Positions 9,108-18,110 of a stretch of 64,000 nt of DNA are shown in pieces. Origin of the DNA: Proteus terrae subsp. cibarius (lineage in GTDB: Bacteria > Pseudomonadota > Gammaproteobacteria > Enterobacterales > Enterobacteriaceae); NCBI RefSeq assembly GCF_011045835.1, contig NZ_CP047349.1, positions 3,348,001-3,412,000 on the forward strand, read 5' to 3'. Within the stretch, counting starts at the first letter, position 1. Every line of letters starts with the position of its first letter. The notes below the pieces were generated by a model. The model saw only the letters and a program-made list of their open reading frames with translations. It was not told the origin of the DNA and ran no database searches. The translations under genes and the position numbers were made by a program.

Positions 9108-9752
9108 TTAACTGATTGAATAATTCAAATTTGAAATAATAGAATTGTTTTTTTCTTCATTAACCCACCACACTTTGGTAGAAACTTTCTCAAGTAGTGC
9201 TTTATTGTGACTAAAAATAATCAAACTTAAAGGACGTTTCTGACTTTCATCGATTAATACTTGCCAAATATCGGCTTGAATTTGTGCATCTAACTGCGCC
9301 GTGACTTCATCTGCAATCAATATTTGAGTACGAGGATCTAACGCGCGCAATAACGCAATACGTGCAAGCTCGCCACCAGATAATTCATTAGGTCTACGCG
9401 TTAACCACTCTTGCTTGATCTTGAGTTTTTCGAGCCAATATTCATCAGGTGACCAAGCATCACGAACACTATCCCCTGTTGTTCGAAATGGATTAAAACA
9501 TTTATCAGGATGTTGAGGGACTAATTGAATAGGGCAATAACCCTTATTAGATAATGGCTTGCCATTAATAAGAATTGAACCTTGAGTGGGTTTTTGCCAC
9601 TGTGCTAAAACGCGACCTAATGTCGTTTTTCCTGTGCCACTTGGCGCTGAAATACCGAGTCGCTCTCCCGCATCTAACGAAAAGGAGAGATCTTGCCATA
9701 ACACCTTACCTGCTTGCTCCACAGATAACTGTTTTAACTCTAAAAGTGGCAT
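9108..9752 (-). CDS. Nickel/peptide-type ABC transporter ATP-binding protein (YntE-like)
   Basis: Second ATPase subunit of the importer, 214 aa. Walker A is PSGTGKTT near residue 37, the signature is LSGGELAR, Walker B is ILIADEVTAQLD, and the H-loop is IIFSHN. It is shorter than typical OppF/DppF proteins (about 320 aa) and lacks their C-terminal oligopeptide domain, in line with nickel-type NikE proteins. GGAG lies 9 nt before the ATG. It is the last gene of the operon, 59 bp after the first ATPase gene. Confidence 0.85.
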   Translation of the reverse strand: MPLLELKQLSVEQAGKVLWQDLSFSLDAGERLGISAPSGTGKTTLGRVLAQWQKPTQGSILINGKPLSNKGYCPIQLVPQHPDKCFNPFRTTGDSVRDAWSPDEYWLEKLKIKQEWLTRRPNELSGGELARIALLRALDPRTQILIADEVTAQLDAQIQADIWQVLIDESQKRPLSLIIFSHNKALLEKVSTKVWWVNEEKNNSIISNLNYSIS

Positions 9753-9811
9753 AAAGATAACTCCAGAAATAACAAATGAAATGTATAAAAATAAAACTTA
9801 AGAGCTCAATA

Positions 9812-10609
9812 TTATAATGGATTAAGTGATGCTTCTTTTGTATTTATAAATTGTTGTTCAGGTAATGCATTCCAGAGTGTCTTTAACCACTCACTACCTT
9901 CATGACGATTAAGCACATTAGCAGGAATGACTTCGTTAACTTCACCCTGATTAAGCACCGCTATCGTATCCGCAAATCTTGCGGCTAAGGCTAAATCATG
10001 TGTAACCCAAAGCACTGATTTACCTTGATTGCATAACTCTCTTAAATGGCCTAATAACAAGCAGGCATGTTCATCATCAAGCCATGAGGTGATCTCATCC
10101 GCCAAAATATACTGTGCATTAGAGAGTGTTGCATTACAGGCTAATACTCGCTTTGCCATTCCACCAGACAATTTTGCCGGATACGTTTTTACTAATGAGC
10201 CCGAAAGGTGATAAAGCCCTAACTGTTGCACAATATCATCAGACGAAACATCTGCGCCACTTAAACGCGCAGAGCGACTTAATTGATCACCGATGCAGAT
10301 CAACGGATTGAGAGCGCTGACACCTTGAGGAATATAACAAAAGGTATTCCCACGATAAGCAATCAGTTCCCGTTCACTTAGTGTGTGCCCATTTAATTTA
10401 ATCGCACCACGAACTCGCATGTTGGCAGGTAAAAGGCCTAACGCACTTTGTAATAACAGGCTTTTTCCTTCACCACTGCCGCCTACTAATGCCAGCATTT
10501 TTCCGGGCTTAATATCCAGTGAGATTGATTTTAGCAACGGTTGCCAATTTCGTTTTCCTAACCAACGAAATTGTGCGATATCAATGGAAAGCTGTTCAAA
10601 ACTTAACAT
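9812..10609 (-). CDS. Nickel/peptide-type ABC transporter ATP-binding protein (YntD-like)
   Basis: First ATPase subunit, 265 aa from the ATG at 10609. Walker A is GGSGEGKSLL, the signature is LSGGMAKRV, Walker B is YILADEITSWLD, and the H-loop is WVTHD. AGAGGGG lies 5 nt before this ATG, so I prefer it to a start six codons upstream. It overlaps the end of the upstream permease gene by 7 bp. The length again fits NikD-type ATPases rather than the longer OppD/DppD proteins. Confidence 0.86.
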   Translation of the reverse strand: MLSFEQLSIDIAQFRWLGKRNWQPLLKSISLDIKPGKMLALVGGSGEGKSLLLQSALGLLPANMRVRGAIKLNGHTLSERELIAYRGNTFCYIPQGVSALNPLICIGDQLSRSARLSGADVSSDDIVQQLGLYHLSGSLVKTYPAKLSGGMAKRVLACNATLSNAQYILADEITSWLDDEHACLLLGHLRELCNQGKSVLWVTHDLALAARFADTIAVLNQGEVNEVIPANVLNRHEGSEWLKTLWNALPEQQFINTKEASLNPL

Positions 10610-11415
10610 CCTGCCCCTCTTAACCATAATTGTTGCATTGCTTTAGCAAATTGATCGAAAATCAATACTAAGCACATCAAAATCAATCCAGGAAACACCA
10701 CCATCCACCAAGAGCCTGTACTTAAATAACGTAATGCATCAGATAACAATAAACCTAAAGAAGGTTCATGAGCAGCCTGACCAAAACCGAGAAAACTTAA
10801 CGCTGCACTGTGTAATACTGCGTGAGGAAACATTAACAAGGTTCCCACGATCCACTGAGGTAACAGCATAGGAATATAGTGTTTTTTTACGCACTCAAAA
10901 GGCGTGTTGCCAATACGACGCGATAACATTACATAATCAGCTTCTCTAATACGCTGAATTTCACCTCGTAAAATTAAAGCTAATTTAGGCCAATGGGTTA
11001 ATGCCACAGCCCAAATCACCCCTTGTTGCCCACCACCTAAGGTAAAACAAATTAAAATCAACAGTAATAAATGAGGTAATGCTAAAAGCGCATCAACAAC
11101 GCCTCTTACAAAAAAATCACAATAACGATTAATTGAGGAGATACCAGCAAAAATTAAAGCGATTGCACCACTCACAATCGCACTTGTTACACCGATATTT
11201 AAACTACTTAACATGCCTTGAAAACAACGTAGCCACAAAGAGCGACCTAAGTTATCAGTACCGAACCAATATTGATCTGACGGAGCCTGATTTCTAGCCA
11301 AAAAGTCCATTACGATATCAGTATGAGAAACAGAAAAACCATATGCAACTAGCCCAATTAACGCGAGGGTAACTAATAAAAGTCGTAGCAAAGGCTTGTT
11401 CGGATCGTAAATCAT
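10603..11415 (-). CDS. Nickel/peptide-type ABC transporter permease (YntC-like)
   Basis: DppC/NikC-family inner-membrane permease, 270 aa. An N-terminal membrane segment is followed by the family segment FGTDNLGRSLWLR, then about five more membrane spans. The EAA-type loop (...EADYVMLSRRIGNTPFECVKKH) contacts the ATPases. It overlaps the preceding permease gene by 4 bp and the following ATPase gene by 7 bp, which implies tight translational coupling. Confidence 0.87.
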   Translation of the reverse strand: MIYDPNKPLLRLLLVTLALIGLVAYGFSVSHTDIVMDFLARNQAPSDQYWFGTDNLGRSLWLRCFQGMLSSLNIGVTSAIVSGAIALIFAGISSINRYCDFFVRGVVDALLALPHLLLLILICFTLGGGQQGVIWAVALTHWPKLALILRGEIQRIREADYVMLSRRIGNTPFECVKKHYIPMLLPQWIVGTLLMFPHAVLHSAALSFLGFGQAAHEPSLGLLLSDALRYLSTGSWWMVVFPGLILMCLVLIFDQFAKAMQQLWLRGAGC

Positions 11416-12401
11416 GAGTCTCGTAAAATTCCTTTATTAATACGTCTTAATAAGATATTAGAAATACTATTACCAAAGAAAATCAAAATAGTGCTGAAAA
11501 CAACAATTCCCATTAACAGAGGAATATCGCCTCGTAATCCTGCATCAACCGTTGCTTGTCCTAAGCCTGGATAAGCAAATACTTTTTCAGCTAAAAGAGA
11601 GCCACCAAGTAATTCACCAATTGATGCAAACTGTAAGCAAAGTGCAGGCGTAATGGCATGACGTAGAACATGAAATAGCATCATAGCCCAACCTTTATCA
11701 CCTTGGGCCTTAGCGAAATGGATAAATTCACTGCCCATCACTTCAGCGACTTTCGCACGAGTATGCAAAGCGATATTCCCGGTACCTAATAATCCAAGCG
11801 CAATCATAGGTAAGATAAGATGAGAAAGACGCTGGCTTAATGTTGCCGTTTCAGCACTACTTCCCATCGGCCAAGCACAACAAATTGGTGCCCAATGTAA
11901 AGTGACAGAAAACAGAGATAGCAGCAGTAATCCCACCCAAAACGTCGGTAATGCCGCTAATAGATAAGATAAAGTAGAGATAATTCTATCTGGCCAACGA
12001 TTAAGATATCGACCAGCGACTAATCCCATCACAACGCCAATAACACCTGAAAATACCCATGCTGAAAAAAGCAAGATAAACGAAGGTCCTGCACGTTCAC
12101 GAATAACATCAATAACGGGCATGTTATACAACATGGAATAGCCAAAATCCCCTTGAATGATTTGGCTAAACCAAAGCCAAAATCGCATCCATAAAGGCTG
12201 GTCAATTCCCCAACGTGCCGCAATTAAAGGATATTGTTCCGGAGGAACATTCAGTAGATCACTACCGATATAGGCCTTAATAGGATCTATCGGTGAAAAA
12301 CTTAATAAAATAAAAACACCTGCTGTTGTCACCAACAGCAGGCAGAGTAATCGCAGGAAAAAACCTACACTTTGACGTATTACTGACAAGTCCACTTCCA
12401 A
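11412..12401 (-). CDS. Nickel/peptide-type ABC transporter permease (YntB-like)
   Basis: DppB/NikB-family permease, 329 aa, with about six membrane spans and the EAA loop (...RAKVAEVMGSEFIHFAKAQGDKG). The longest frame starts at a TTG at 12401 inside the 3' end of the binding-protein gene. Other non-ATG candidates are GTG at 12395 and TTG at 12389, the latter preceded by GGAAG. The true start is therefore uncertain by up to four codons, and translation is probably coupled to the gene upstream. Confidence 0.86.
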   Translation of the reverse strand: MEVDLSVIRQSVGFFLRLLCLLLVTTAGVFILLSFSPIDPIKAYIGSDLLNVPPEQYPLIAARWGIDQPLWMRFWLWFSQIIQGDFGYSMLYNMPVIDVIRERAGPSFILLFSAWVFSGVIGVVMGLVAGRYLNRWPDRIISTLSYLLAALPTFWVGLLLLSLFSVTLHWAPICCAWPMGSSAETATLSQRLSHLILPMIALGLLGTGNIALHTRAKVAEVMGSEFIHFAKAQGDKGWAMMLFHVLRHAITPALCLQFASIGELLGGSLLAEKVFAYPGLGQATVDAGLRGDIPLLMGIVVFSTILIFFGNSISNILLRRINKGILRDS

Positions 12402-13963
12402 GTATCTACGCTATTTAATAATGACCATGAACCATGGATTTCAGGTGTTCCTGTACCCAGATCAACACAAGGATTAGTTAGGTAAGTATGTTGCACATTC
12501 ATCAACCAAGCCCAAGCAGCATCACCTTTTACACCAACGCCATTTTTACCATCCCATTCCACTGCTTTCCAATGAGGAACGGCTTCTTGCCATGTATGGG
12601 CATCAAGTGCGGCTTGTAGATGTTTTTCGACTTCAGGATTTTTATAATAACCCGGATTATAATAACCAACACCAGCAGCATTCGCACTGTAGTGATGATA
12701 TAACTCCATAGGATCAAGACTACCCCAGCCAAATAAAGTCGGATTTGAGTGCATATAGCGCTCTACAGTATCCCAACTGCCTGATTTAAGATCCATTTGA
12801 ATGCCGAGAGGTTGTACTAGCGCACGAATTGACTCGGCTAAATCGCGACGAGTTGCATCACCACTGGTATACCATAAGGTGAGTTTCGCCTCTAAACCGT
12901 CTTTTTCACGAATACCATTTTTATTGAGTTTCCAACCGGCATCTTCAAGAATTTGTTTTGCCTTTTCAACATCACCATCTTTAAATGCAGCCTCAGTTTG
13001 ATCCCAAGGAAGCCCTTTTACACCGGTATACGCAGGAACGGCATAACCATCAAGCACTTGCTCTGATAACAATTTGCGGTCAAGAGCATAGTTAATCGCT
13101 TTACGAATAGCGATATCTGCGGTGATATCGTTACCAATATCATAACCTTGTGCATTCTTTGCGCCTGATTTTACCATTGGAAAAACAATACCACGGTTTT
13201 CAACACTCGGCCTTTCCCACAATTTCGTATTGGGCAAATTCTTAGCCATTGTAGCCGTTGCTGGTGGAATACGCACAATACCCAGTTGCCCACTTTGAGC
13301 AGCAGCAAAAGCTGCATCTTCATCTAGGAAAACAAAAATGAGTTTTTCAAAATCATTTTTCTGCCCCGCATAATAAGGGTTAGCTTCAACAATTAATTGC
13401 TGACCAGGTTGGAAACTTACCATCCGATAAGGGCCTGCACCAATCGGCTTTTGTGCGTAGGTTTTTTCATCATACTTATCAGCAGAAACAATACCTAAAG
13501 AGCCTAGTACGTTCACAAAAGTACTTTGTGGTGCTTTTAACGTAATAGTGACATTTAAATCATCATCGGCTTTGGCTGAAAGGAAGTTACCCATATCCAC
13601 TTTACCGCCACTGGCAGCCGCATTGTTATAGGTAAAGACGATATCTTTTGCTGTAAGTGGCAAGCCATCAGAGAATTTTAAGTCAGGTTTTAAGGTTAAT
13701 TTCCATGTTTTACCATCTTCACTTGGCTGATAGTCACTTAACATATTGCTATACCAAGAGAGATCCGCCTTTTGCTTCAATAATGGGCTATGAAGAAGTA
13801 AATAACTACCATGGCTCCATCCCAGCATTGGGTCAAAACCTTCGGTTGGCTCTTCACCAATGGCTAATTTCAACGTTTGAGCAGATGTTGCAAAAGGGGC
13901 ACTTAATGCAGCTAAGCAAGTCAACGTAATTAATGATTGACGCCAACCAAACCGAATAGACAT
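12380..13963 (-). CDS. yntA: Periplasmic substrate-binding protein of a nickel/peptide-type ABC importer (YntA-like)
   Basis: SBP_bac_5 family binding protein, 527 aa. The signal peptide has RFGWR, a hydrophobic core, and cleavage near SAQ-TL at about residue 30. Family segments include EDGKTWKLTLKPDLKFSDG and IRKAINYALDRKLL. The N-terminus (EEPTEGFDPMLGW) differs from E. coli NikA and looks more like the Ynt-type proteins. Ynt is the known main nickel importer feeding urease in P. mirabilis. Gene order (binding protein, two permeases, two ATPases) and a hydrogenase operon nearby agree with nickel, but a peptide or metallophore substrate is not excluded by sequence. Confidence 0.7.
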   Translation of the reverse strand: MSIRFGWRQSLITLTCLAALSAPFATSAQTLKLAIGEEPTEGFDPMLGWSHGSYLLLHSPLLKQKADLSWYSNMLSDYQPSEDGKTWKLTLKPDLKFSDGLPLTAKDIVFTYNNAAASGGKVDMGNFLSAKADDDLNVTITLKAPQSTFVNVLGSLGIVSADKYDEKTYAQKPIGAGPYRMVSFQPGQQLIVEANPYYAGQKNDFEKLIFVFLDEDAAFAAAQSGQLGIVRIPPATATMAKNLPNTKLWERPSVENRGIVFPMVKSGAKNAQGYDIGNDITADIAIRKAINYALDRKLLSEQVLDGYAVPAYTGVKGLPWDQTEAAFKDGDVEKAKQILEDAGWKLNKNGIREKDGLEAKLTLWYTSGDATRRDLAESIRALVQPLGIQMDLKSGSWDTVERYMHSNPTLFGWGSLDPMELYHHYSANAAGVGYYNPGYYKNPEVEKHLQAALDAHTWQEAVPHWKAVEWDGKNGVGVKGDAAWAWLMNVQHTYLTNPCVDLGTGTPEIHGSWSLLNSVDTWKWTCQ

Positions 13964-14337
13964 AAAACATTCTCCGATTTTTTTAGATACAACTTATCAT
14001 CAGTCTCTATCTAAATAAGATGAAGAGGCTGAAACAAGATAAATAACAATAATAATTATGATGTTCTGCAACTTGGTACAGATAAAGGCTAAACCAGCGA
14101 CATCATAATAAGTTTTTTTATTCAACTACTCGAATAATATTCGACAGTTTATTGATTTCACATAAACTTTTATTAAGCAGTAATACTCATTATGGCAAAC
14201 TTCTAGCAAGTGCACAGTATTTTTCTAATAAATAAGTTATATATTTATCATTGAATTTATCAGTGAGCGTAAAACGAAATAAAGTGACTTTTTAACGAAA
14301 TTAAATTATTTCTTTTTATTTAATTTACACTGAAAAT
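13964..14337. promoter_or_regulatory. Regulatory region upstream of the ABC importer operon
   Basis: About 370 bp without a gene between the importer operon and the glycosyltransferase terminator. It contains a perfect 15-nt palindrome, TCGAATA-A-TATTCGA, at 14130-14144. A stretch at 14042-14060 matches the 19-bp Fur consensus at 14 positions, but in AT-rich DNA this is weak. I see no convincing NikR operator (GTATGA-N16-TCATAC). Confidence 0.4.
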
Positions 14338-14359
14338 AAAAAAGGCACATTATTGTGCC
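14338..14359 (-). terminator. Terminator of the glycosyltransferase gene
   Basis: On the minus strand, stem GGCACA / TGTGCC with a 4-nt loop is followed by six T. It starts about 10 bp past the stop codon. Confidence 0.85.
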
Positions 14360-14368
14360 CTCTTGTGA

Positions 14369-15358
14369 TCATGTATTTAATATTCTTTTTAATTTGAAAT
14401 AGCGTCGTCCTAAACGCCAACGCAATCTAAAATCTTTCGCATTCTGCCAGATAAGTGTCCAAATTCCTCTATCAAAAAATTCTTTAACTATTTGTTTTTT
14501 AACTTCAATAGATTGAATAGAACCGATTGAGTGAATAATGCCTAAACCTTCTTTGGCAATTTGCCAATAGCATGCATTGATATTTTTAGTGACATCCTTA
14601 TGCTTTTGATTAATAGCATCAAGCATCTCTAATATTTTCATGTAATTATGAATTGTTCGAACATGAATAGCATCATCCGGTGTTGTATGAGAAACAGATC
14701 CAGAGTGAATAAAATAATCGTAGTAACGCTCATCAATATATTTAACACGTTTAGCGGTTAATAATGCTTCTGTTGTCCACGGAATATCTTGATGATGTAA
14801 ACCTGGCTCAAAATAATAACCATGAGCAAGTAGAAAATCGCGACGATAAATATTTAACCAAGTTACATGTAAAAACTTTTTCGATTCAAGAGCACGCTCA
14901 AGCCATTGAGGCCCCGTTAAAACATCTGTTGTCTGTAAGCGGTTAGATGGAAATATAGGTCGTGAAGGGCGCCCATCTGCATAGACATAATTACCATTAC
15001 AAGTTGCAATATCTAAATCATCAGCAAGCGCGATTTCAAGTAGACGTGGATACATTCTGGCATCAATGACATCATCAATATCAGGAAACGCCACATATTG
15101 GCCACGAGCTATTTTAAACCCTGTATTTCGAGCAACGGAAACACCTTGGTTTTCTTGTGTCAAAATAGTGACATCAGGAAATTTATCCTTCCATTCATAA
15201 AGTAATTTTAATGAATTATCGTTAGAACCATCATCAACAAGAATAAGCTCCCAACTTGGTAGTTTCTGCGCTTGTAAATAACTAAAAAATTCTGATAAAA
15301 ACTTCTCGCCATTATAAACGGCGACCACAATACTTAATTGAGGTACAAAAGAAGACAT
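14369..15358 (-). CDS. Family 2 glycosyltransferase
   Basis: GT-A fold glycosyltransferase, 329 aa. The N-terminal nucleotide-sugar site reads SIVVAVYNGEKFL...ELILVDDGSNDNS, then ENQGVSVARNTG, then the metal-binding region PDIDD in place of a plain DxD. The C-terminal half resembles LPS or capsule sugar transferases. The ATG at 15358 has AAAGG 6 nt upstream and is preferred over an in-frame start 10 codons earlier. It is monocistronic and isolated from any recognisable polysaccharide cluster. The acceptor and sugar cannot be read from the sequence. Confidence 0.85.
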   Translation of the reverse strand: MSSFVPQLSIVVAVYNGEKFLSEFFSYLQAQKLPSWELILVDDGSNDNSLKLLYEWKDKFPDVTILTQENQGVSVARNTGFKIARGQYVAFPDIDDVIDARMYPRLLEIALADDLDIATCNGNYVYADGRPSRPIFPSNRLQTTDVLTGPQWLERALESKKFLHVTWLNIYRRDFLLAHGYYFEPGLHHQDIPWTTEALLTAKRVKYIDERYYDYFIHSGSVSHTTPDDAIHVRTIHNYMKILEMLDAINQKHKDVTKNINACYWQIAKEGLGIIHSIGSIQSIEVKKQIVKEFFDRGIWTLIWQNAKDFRLRWRLGRRYFKLKRILNT

Positions 15359-15655
15359 AACCAACCTTTTATTCTTTCTAATAAGCAACTTTCGTTCTGA
15401 ACATATTGGGCAAGGATAGCAAAGATACTAGCCTCAATATGGAGCTATTCTTGCTATTCACTCGTTATGCCTAAGTAAAAAGCTACTTTTTTGCTAATTT
15501 GAAGTAAAAATCATTATTAATAAAGAATAAGTATAATTAACTTTTAAGATACCCTATGAAGAACAGGTTAAGCAGGATTGTTTTTTAAAAGAAATTACTA
15601 AAGGAAAAATTAAGGTTAGTGCATAAAAAGCATGTTATTAGCCACAACTTTATTT

Positions 15656-15720
15656 TAATGAGTAATATAAGTGTCATTAAGTTCTTTTTTATGCTTTAAT
15701 GAGTAATATAGCACTCATTA
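15656..15720 (+). promoter_or_regulatory. Paired inverted-repeat operators upstream of hipA (left flank block)
   Basis: Two copies of TAATGA-N12-TCATTA, at 15656-15679 and 15697-15720, start exactly 41 bp apart. In the second copy the arms extend to TAATGAGT / ACTCATTA. The N12 spacer contains a -10-like TAATAT. The right copy ends 20 bp before the hipA ATG, fitting autorepression by the HipB-like partner. The same 65-bp arrangement recurs at 17479-17543. Confidence 0.85.
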
Positions 15721-15740
15721 AGATATGAAGGATAATTGAT

Positions 15741-17114
15741 ATGGAAAAGATAACATTACAAGCTTTCCTGAACCAAGAATGGGTAGATATTGCCATTATT
15801 AATTTTCCTAAGTATGACCGTATGTTATATGCCAGTAAATATGATATTACTTATCCAATTACTGAGTTGGAATATGAAACAAGTTATTCAATAGAGCATC
15901 TTTATCAAGATGATCAACATGCCGTTTCTATTAATCATCCTGTTGAACTTTATTTTGATGATAGTGGCTCACCTGGCTGGCTTAAATTCTTAGATGATAT
16001 TGTGCCTAGTGGAGCAAGTCGACGATATTGGCTCCAATATCTTGATATTGCTGAACTTAGCACTGAGCAACAAAATTATGAATTACTTCATCACGGTACT
16101 ATTTCTCCCATTGGAAACTTAAGAGTAAAAGAGTCATTACCCGCACCGTCTCCCTTAAATAGAAATCTTTTTTTCACTATTAATGATGTAAAGAATCGTG
16201 CGAGTGACTTTTTAGATTATGCTCAACGTAAAGGAGCGGCAGCTGGTGGTGCAACAGGTGCTGGAGGTGAGGCCCCCAAATTATTATTAAGGTGCAATGA
16301 TAATGAGGAAGTTTGGATTGATACTTATCAAGACGATATATCTAATCTTGATAAATATTATTTAGTTAAATTTCCTAGAGGGAGCCGTTCAGTTGTAGAT
16401 TGTAATATTTTAAGAACAGAATATCATTTTTATCATGAACTTACAGATATGGGATTCGATACGATCCCAATTAAAGATATGCGTTTAGAAGAAGGTGATA
16501 ATTATCCTTCTTTATGGTTACCTAGGTTTGATATAAAAATAGAAAATAATAAAATTATTCGTTTAGCTATGGAGTCTGTCTATTCCATATTGAATAAAGC
16601 ACCAGGTACAACGCTATATCATGAAACTGTTATCAAAGAATTAATAGATAAAATTAACCAAAGCAATATGGTTACTGAGTTTGGTTTTCAATTTAATACG
16701 GCAAATTTTATTATCGAGTGGGTAAGGCGAGATTTATTAAATATTATTTTTGGTAATAGTGATAATCATGGGCGAAATACTTCTTTAATAAGATATAACA
16801 ACGCAATTTATCTCGCACCTATTTATGATTTTGCACCGATGAAAGCGGATCCAGAAGGTATTGCTAGAACGACAAAATGGGGCTCTCACAGTGAAATTGG
16901 CGGCGAGTACAATTTTATTAATATCGCAGATTCTTTATCTGATTTAATAGCACCAGAACAATTACTTAATGCATTACAAGAAACAGCACAACAATTGCTG
17001 ACTTTAAAAGAAAGATTAGAAATGAGGGGTGTACCTACGCAAATTTTAACCATGCCTTCATTTGGCTTTGATTTCATACCTAACAAATTAGAACGCTGGG
17101 GATTATTACCATGA
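15741..17114 (+). CDS. HipA-family serine/threonine kinase toxin
   Basis: 457 aa with the HipA kinase layout. A Gly/Ala-rich loop occupies residues about 165-176, the region holding the P-loop and regulatory serine in E. coli HipA. The catalytic loop GNSDNHGRN is at 338-346 (Asp341 predicted catalytic), and the Mg-binding YDF is at 362-364. Canonical HipA phosphorylates glutamyl-tRNA synthetase and induces dormancy; the target here is unknown. AAGGAT lies before the ATG. Its stop overlaps the start of the antitoxin by 4 bp, with the toxin first, opposite to E. coli hipBA. Confidence 0.88.
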   Translation: MEKITLQAFLNQEWVDIAIINFPKYDRMLYASKYDITYPITELEYETSYSIEHLYQDDQHAVSINHPVELYFDDSGSPGWLKFLDDIVPSGASRRYWLQYLDIAELSTEQQNYELLHHGTISPIGNLRVKESLPAPSPLNRNLFFTINDVKNRASDFLDYAQRKGAAAGGATGAGGEAPKLLLRCNDNEEVWIDTYQDDISNLDKYYLVKFPRGSRSVVDCNILRTEYHFYHELTDMGFDTIPIKDMRLEEGDNYPSLWLPRFDIKIENNKIIRLAMESVYSILNKAPGTTLYHETVIKELIDKINQSNMVTEFGFQFNTANFIIEWVRRDLLNIIFGNSDNHGRNTSLIRYNNAIYLAPIYDFAPMKADPEGIARTTKWGSHSEIGGEYNFINIADSLSDLIAPEQLLNALQETAQQLLTLKERLEMRGVPTQILTMPSFGFDFIPNKLERWGLLP

Positions 17115-17488
17115 ACAATGTTGAAAATAAAAATCACATAGATAAATTTCCCACCAGAGCTTCTAGAAAGCATCAGTTTGTAGCAACAACTGATAGAAAA
17201 CAAGTTATTAGCAAGATCATGGCTCATCTGTTATTCGGAGAAATAACTCAAGGAGAAGCATTGAAAATGTTAAGGATTAAAGTTCTAGGTTTGAATCAAG
17301 ATCTTTATGCAAAACTCATCAATGTTTCACGTAAAACCTTGTCTGAAATAGAAAATGATAGAGGTAATTACTCTGCTGATATCATTAATAAAGTATTCAA
17401 ACCTTTTGGCTTAAAAGTAGGACTTGTTCCTTCTTCACCACATATTTTATCTTCACTATTAAAAGAATCCCCTCCAATTAATGAGTAA
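17111..17488 (+). CDS. HipB-like XRE-family antitoxin
   Basis: 125 aa with a helix-turn-helix near residues 57-90 (LGLNQDLYAKLINVSRKTLS, then EIENDRGNYS), followed by a tail typical of XRE antitoxins. It should bind and neutralise the upstream kinase and repress the operon through the inverted repeats. It starts on the ATGA overlap with the toxin gene. Its last codons and stop (AAT GAG TAA) lie inside the first downstream repeat copy, so coding sequence and operator are fused. Confidence 0.85.
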   Translation: MNNVENKNHIDKFPTRASRKHQFVATTDRKQVISKIMAHLLFGEITQGEALKMLRIKVLGLNQDLYAKLINVSRKTLSEIENDRGNYSADIINKVFKPFGLKVGLVPSSPHILSSLLKESPPINE

Positions 17489-17543
17489 TATAAGTGTCAT
17501 TAACGCTTTTTTTTGTAGCTAATGAGTAATATAGGTGTCATTA
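17479..17543 (+). repeat. Right flank block: second pair of the hip inverted repeats
   Basis: Copies at 17479-17502 and 17520-17543 have the same TAATGA-N12-TCATTA pattern and the same 41-bp offset as the left block. Their spacers are GTAATATAAGTG (identical to the first left copy) and GTAATATAGGTG. The 17-bp inter-copy linkers of the two blocks are both T-rich. Together the blocks form 65-bp near-direct repeats bracketing hipAB. Confidence 0.92.
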
Positions 17544-17546
17544 ATG

Positions 17547-17577
17547 AAAAACATCCGCAAAGCGGATGTTTTAATTT
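17547..17577. terminator. Bidirectional terminator between hipB and hycI
   Basis: Perfect 9-bp stem AACATCCGC / GCGGATGTT with an AAA loop. There is a T-rich tract on the plus side and an A-run on the left that gives a T-run on the minus strand. It serves the convergent hipAB and hyf-hycI operons. Confidence 0.85.
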
Positions 17578-17609
17578 TTATCTATAAACTTTGGATACTT
17601 GTTTTATTT

Positions 17610-18110
17610 TTATTCTTCGATATCTTCTTCATCACAAACTTCAAGCTCTGGAAAGTAATCAACTCGCCAAGACTTGATCCCTTGATACACTTTATCAACG
17701 GCATTTTTTACGGCTTCAGTCATTGGGTAATAAAAACCGACTAAATCAGGTTGGATCCCTAGAAAAGTAATATCAGGAATATCATCTTTTAATTGATCAA
17801 TAAGAAAATTCAGCGGCATATTATGGGTGCTCATAATAAACATTTCCGCTATATAATCAGGATCTATCACCCTGATCTCACCTGGATTTAAACCAATGTC
17901 AGCAGCATCAACAACGACAACACATTGCGGTTGTAACTCTCTTACTTGGTAAGAAACATTCTCAGGCGCACTTCCCCCGTTGATAACAATCCATCCATCA
18001 ATTGGGTTTGCTTCCATTAACTCAGCAAGCAGAGGGCCTGCACCATCGTCGCCCATCATGCTGTTACCGACCGTTAATACCACTTTAGGTGCTGTCATTG
18101 TTTTACTCAT
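17610..18110 (-). CDS. hycI: Hydrogenase 3/4 maturation endopeptidase HycI
   Basis: Nickel-dependent protease that removes the C-terminal peptide of the [NiFe] hydrogenase large subunit after metal insertion. At 166 aa it carries the family segments GNSMMGDDGAGP, VVDAADIG and STHNMPL, which contribute the predicted metal ligands (Asp, Asp, His). Its ATG overlaps the TGA of the upstream gene by 4 bp. In E. coli hycI sits in the hyc operon; here it closes the hyf operon. The acidic C-terminal tail (EVCDEEDIEE) is extended. Confidence 0.93.
   Translation of the reverse strand: MSKTMTAPKVVLTVGNSMMGDDGAGPLLAELMEANPIDGWIVINGGSAPENVSYQVRELQPQCVVVVDAADIGLNPGEIRVIDPDYIAEMFIMSTHNMPLNFLIDQLKDDIPDITFLGIQPDLVGFYYPMTEAVKNAVDKVYQGIKSWRVDYFPELEVCDEEDIEE

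Noticed and set aside
13964..14337. NikR operator before the candidate nickel importer
   Set aside because: I looked for GTATGA-N16-TCATAC and found no acceptable match; a Fur-like stretch was also judged too weak to call.
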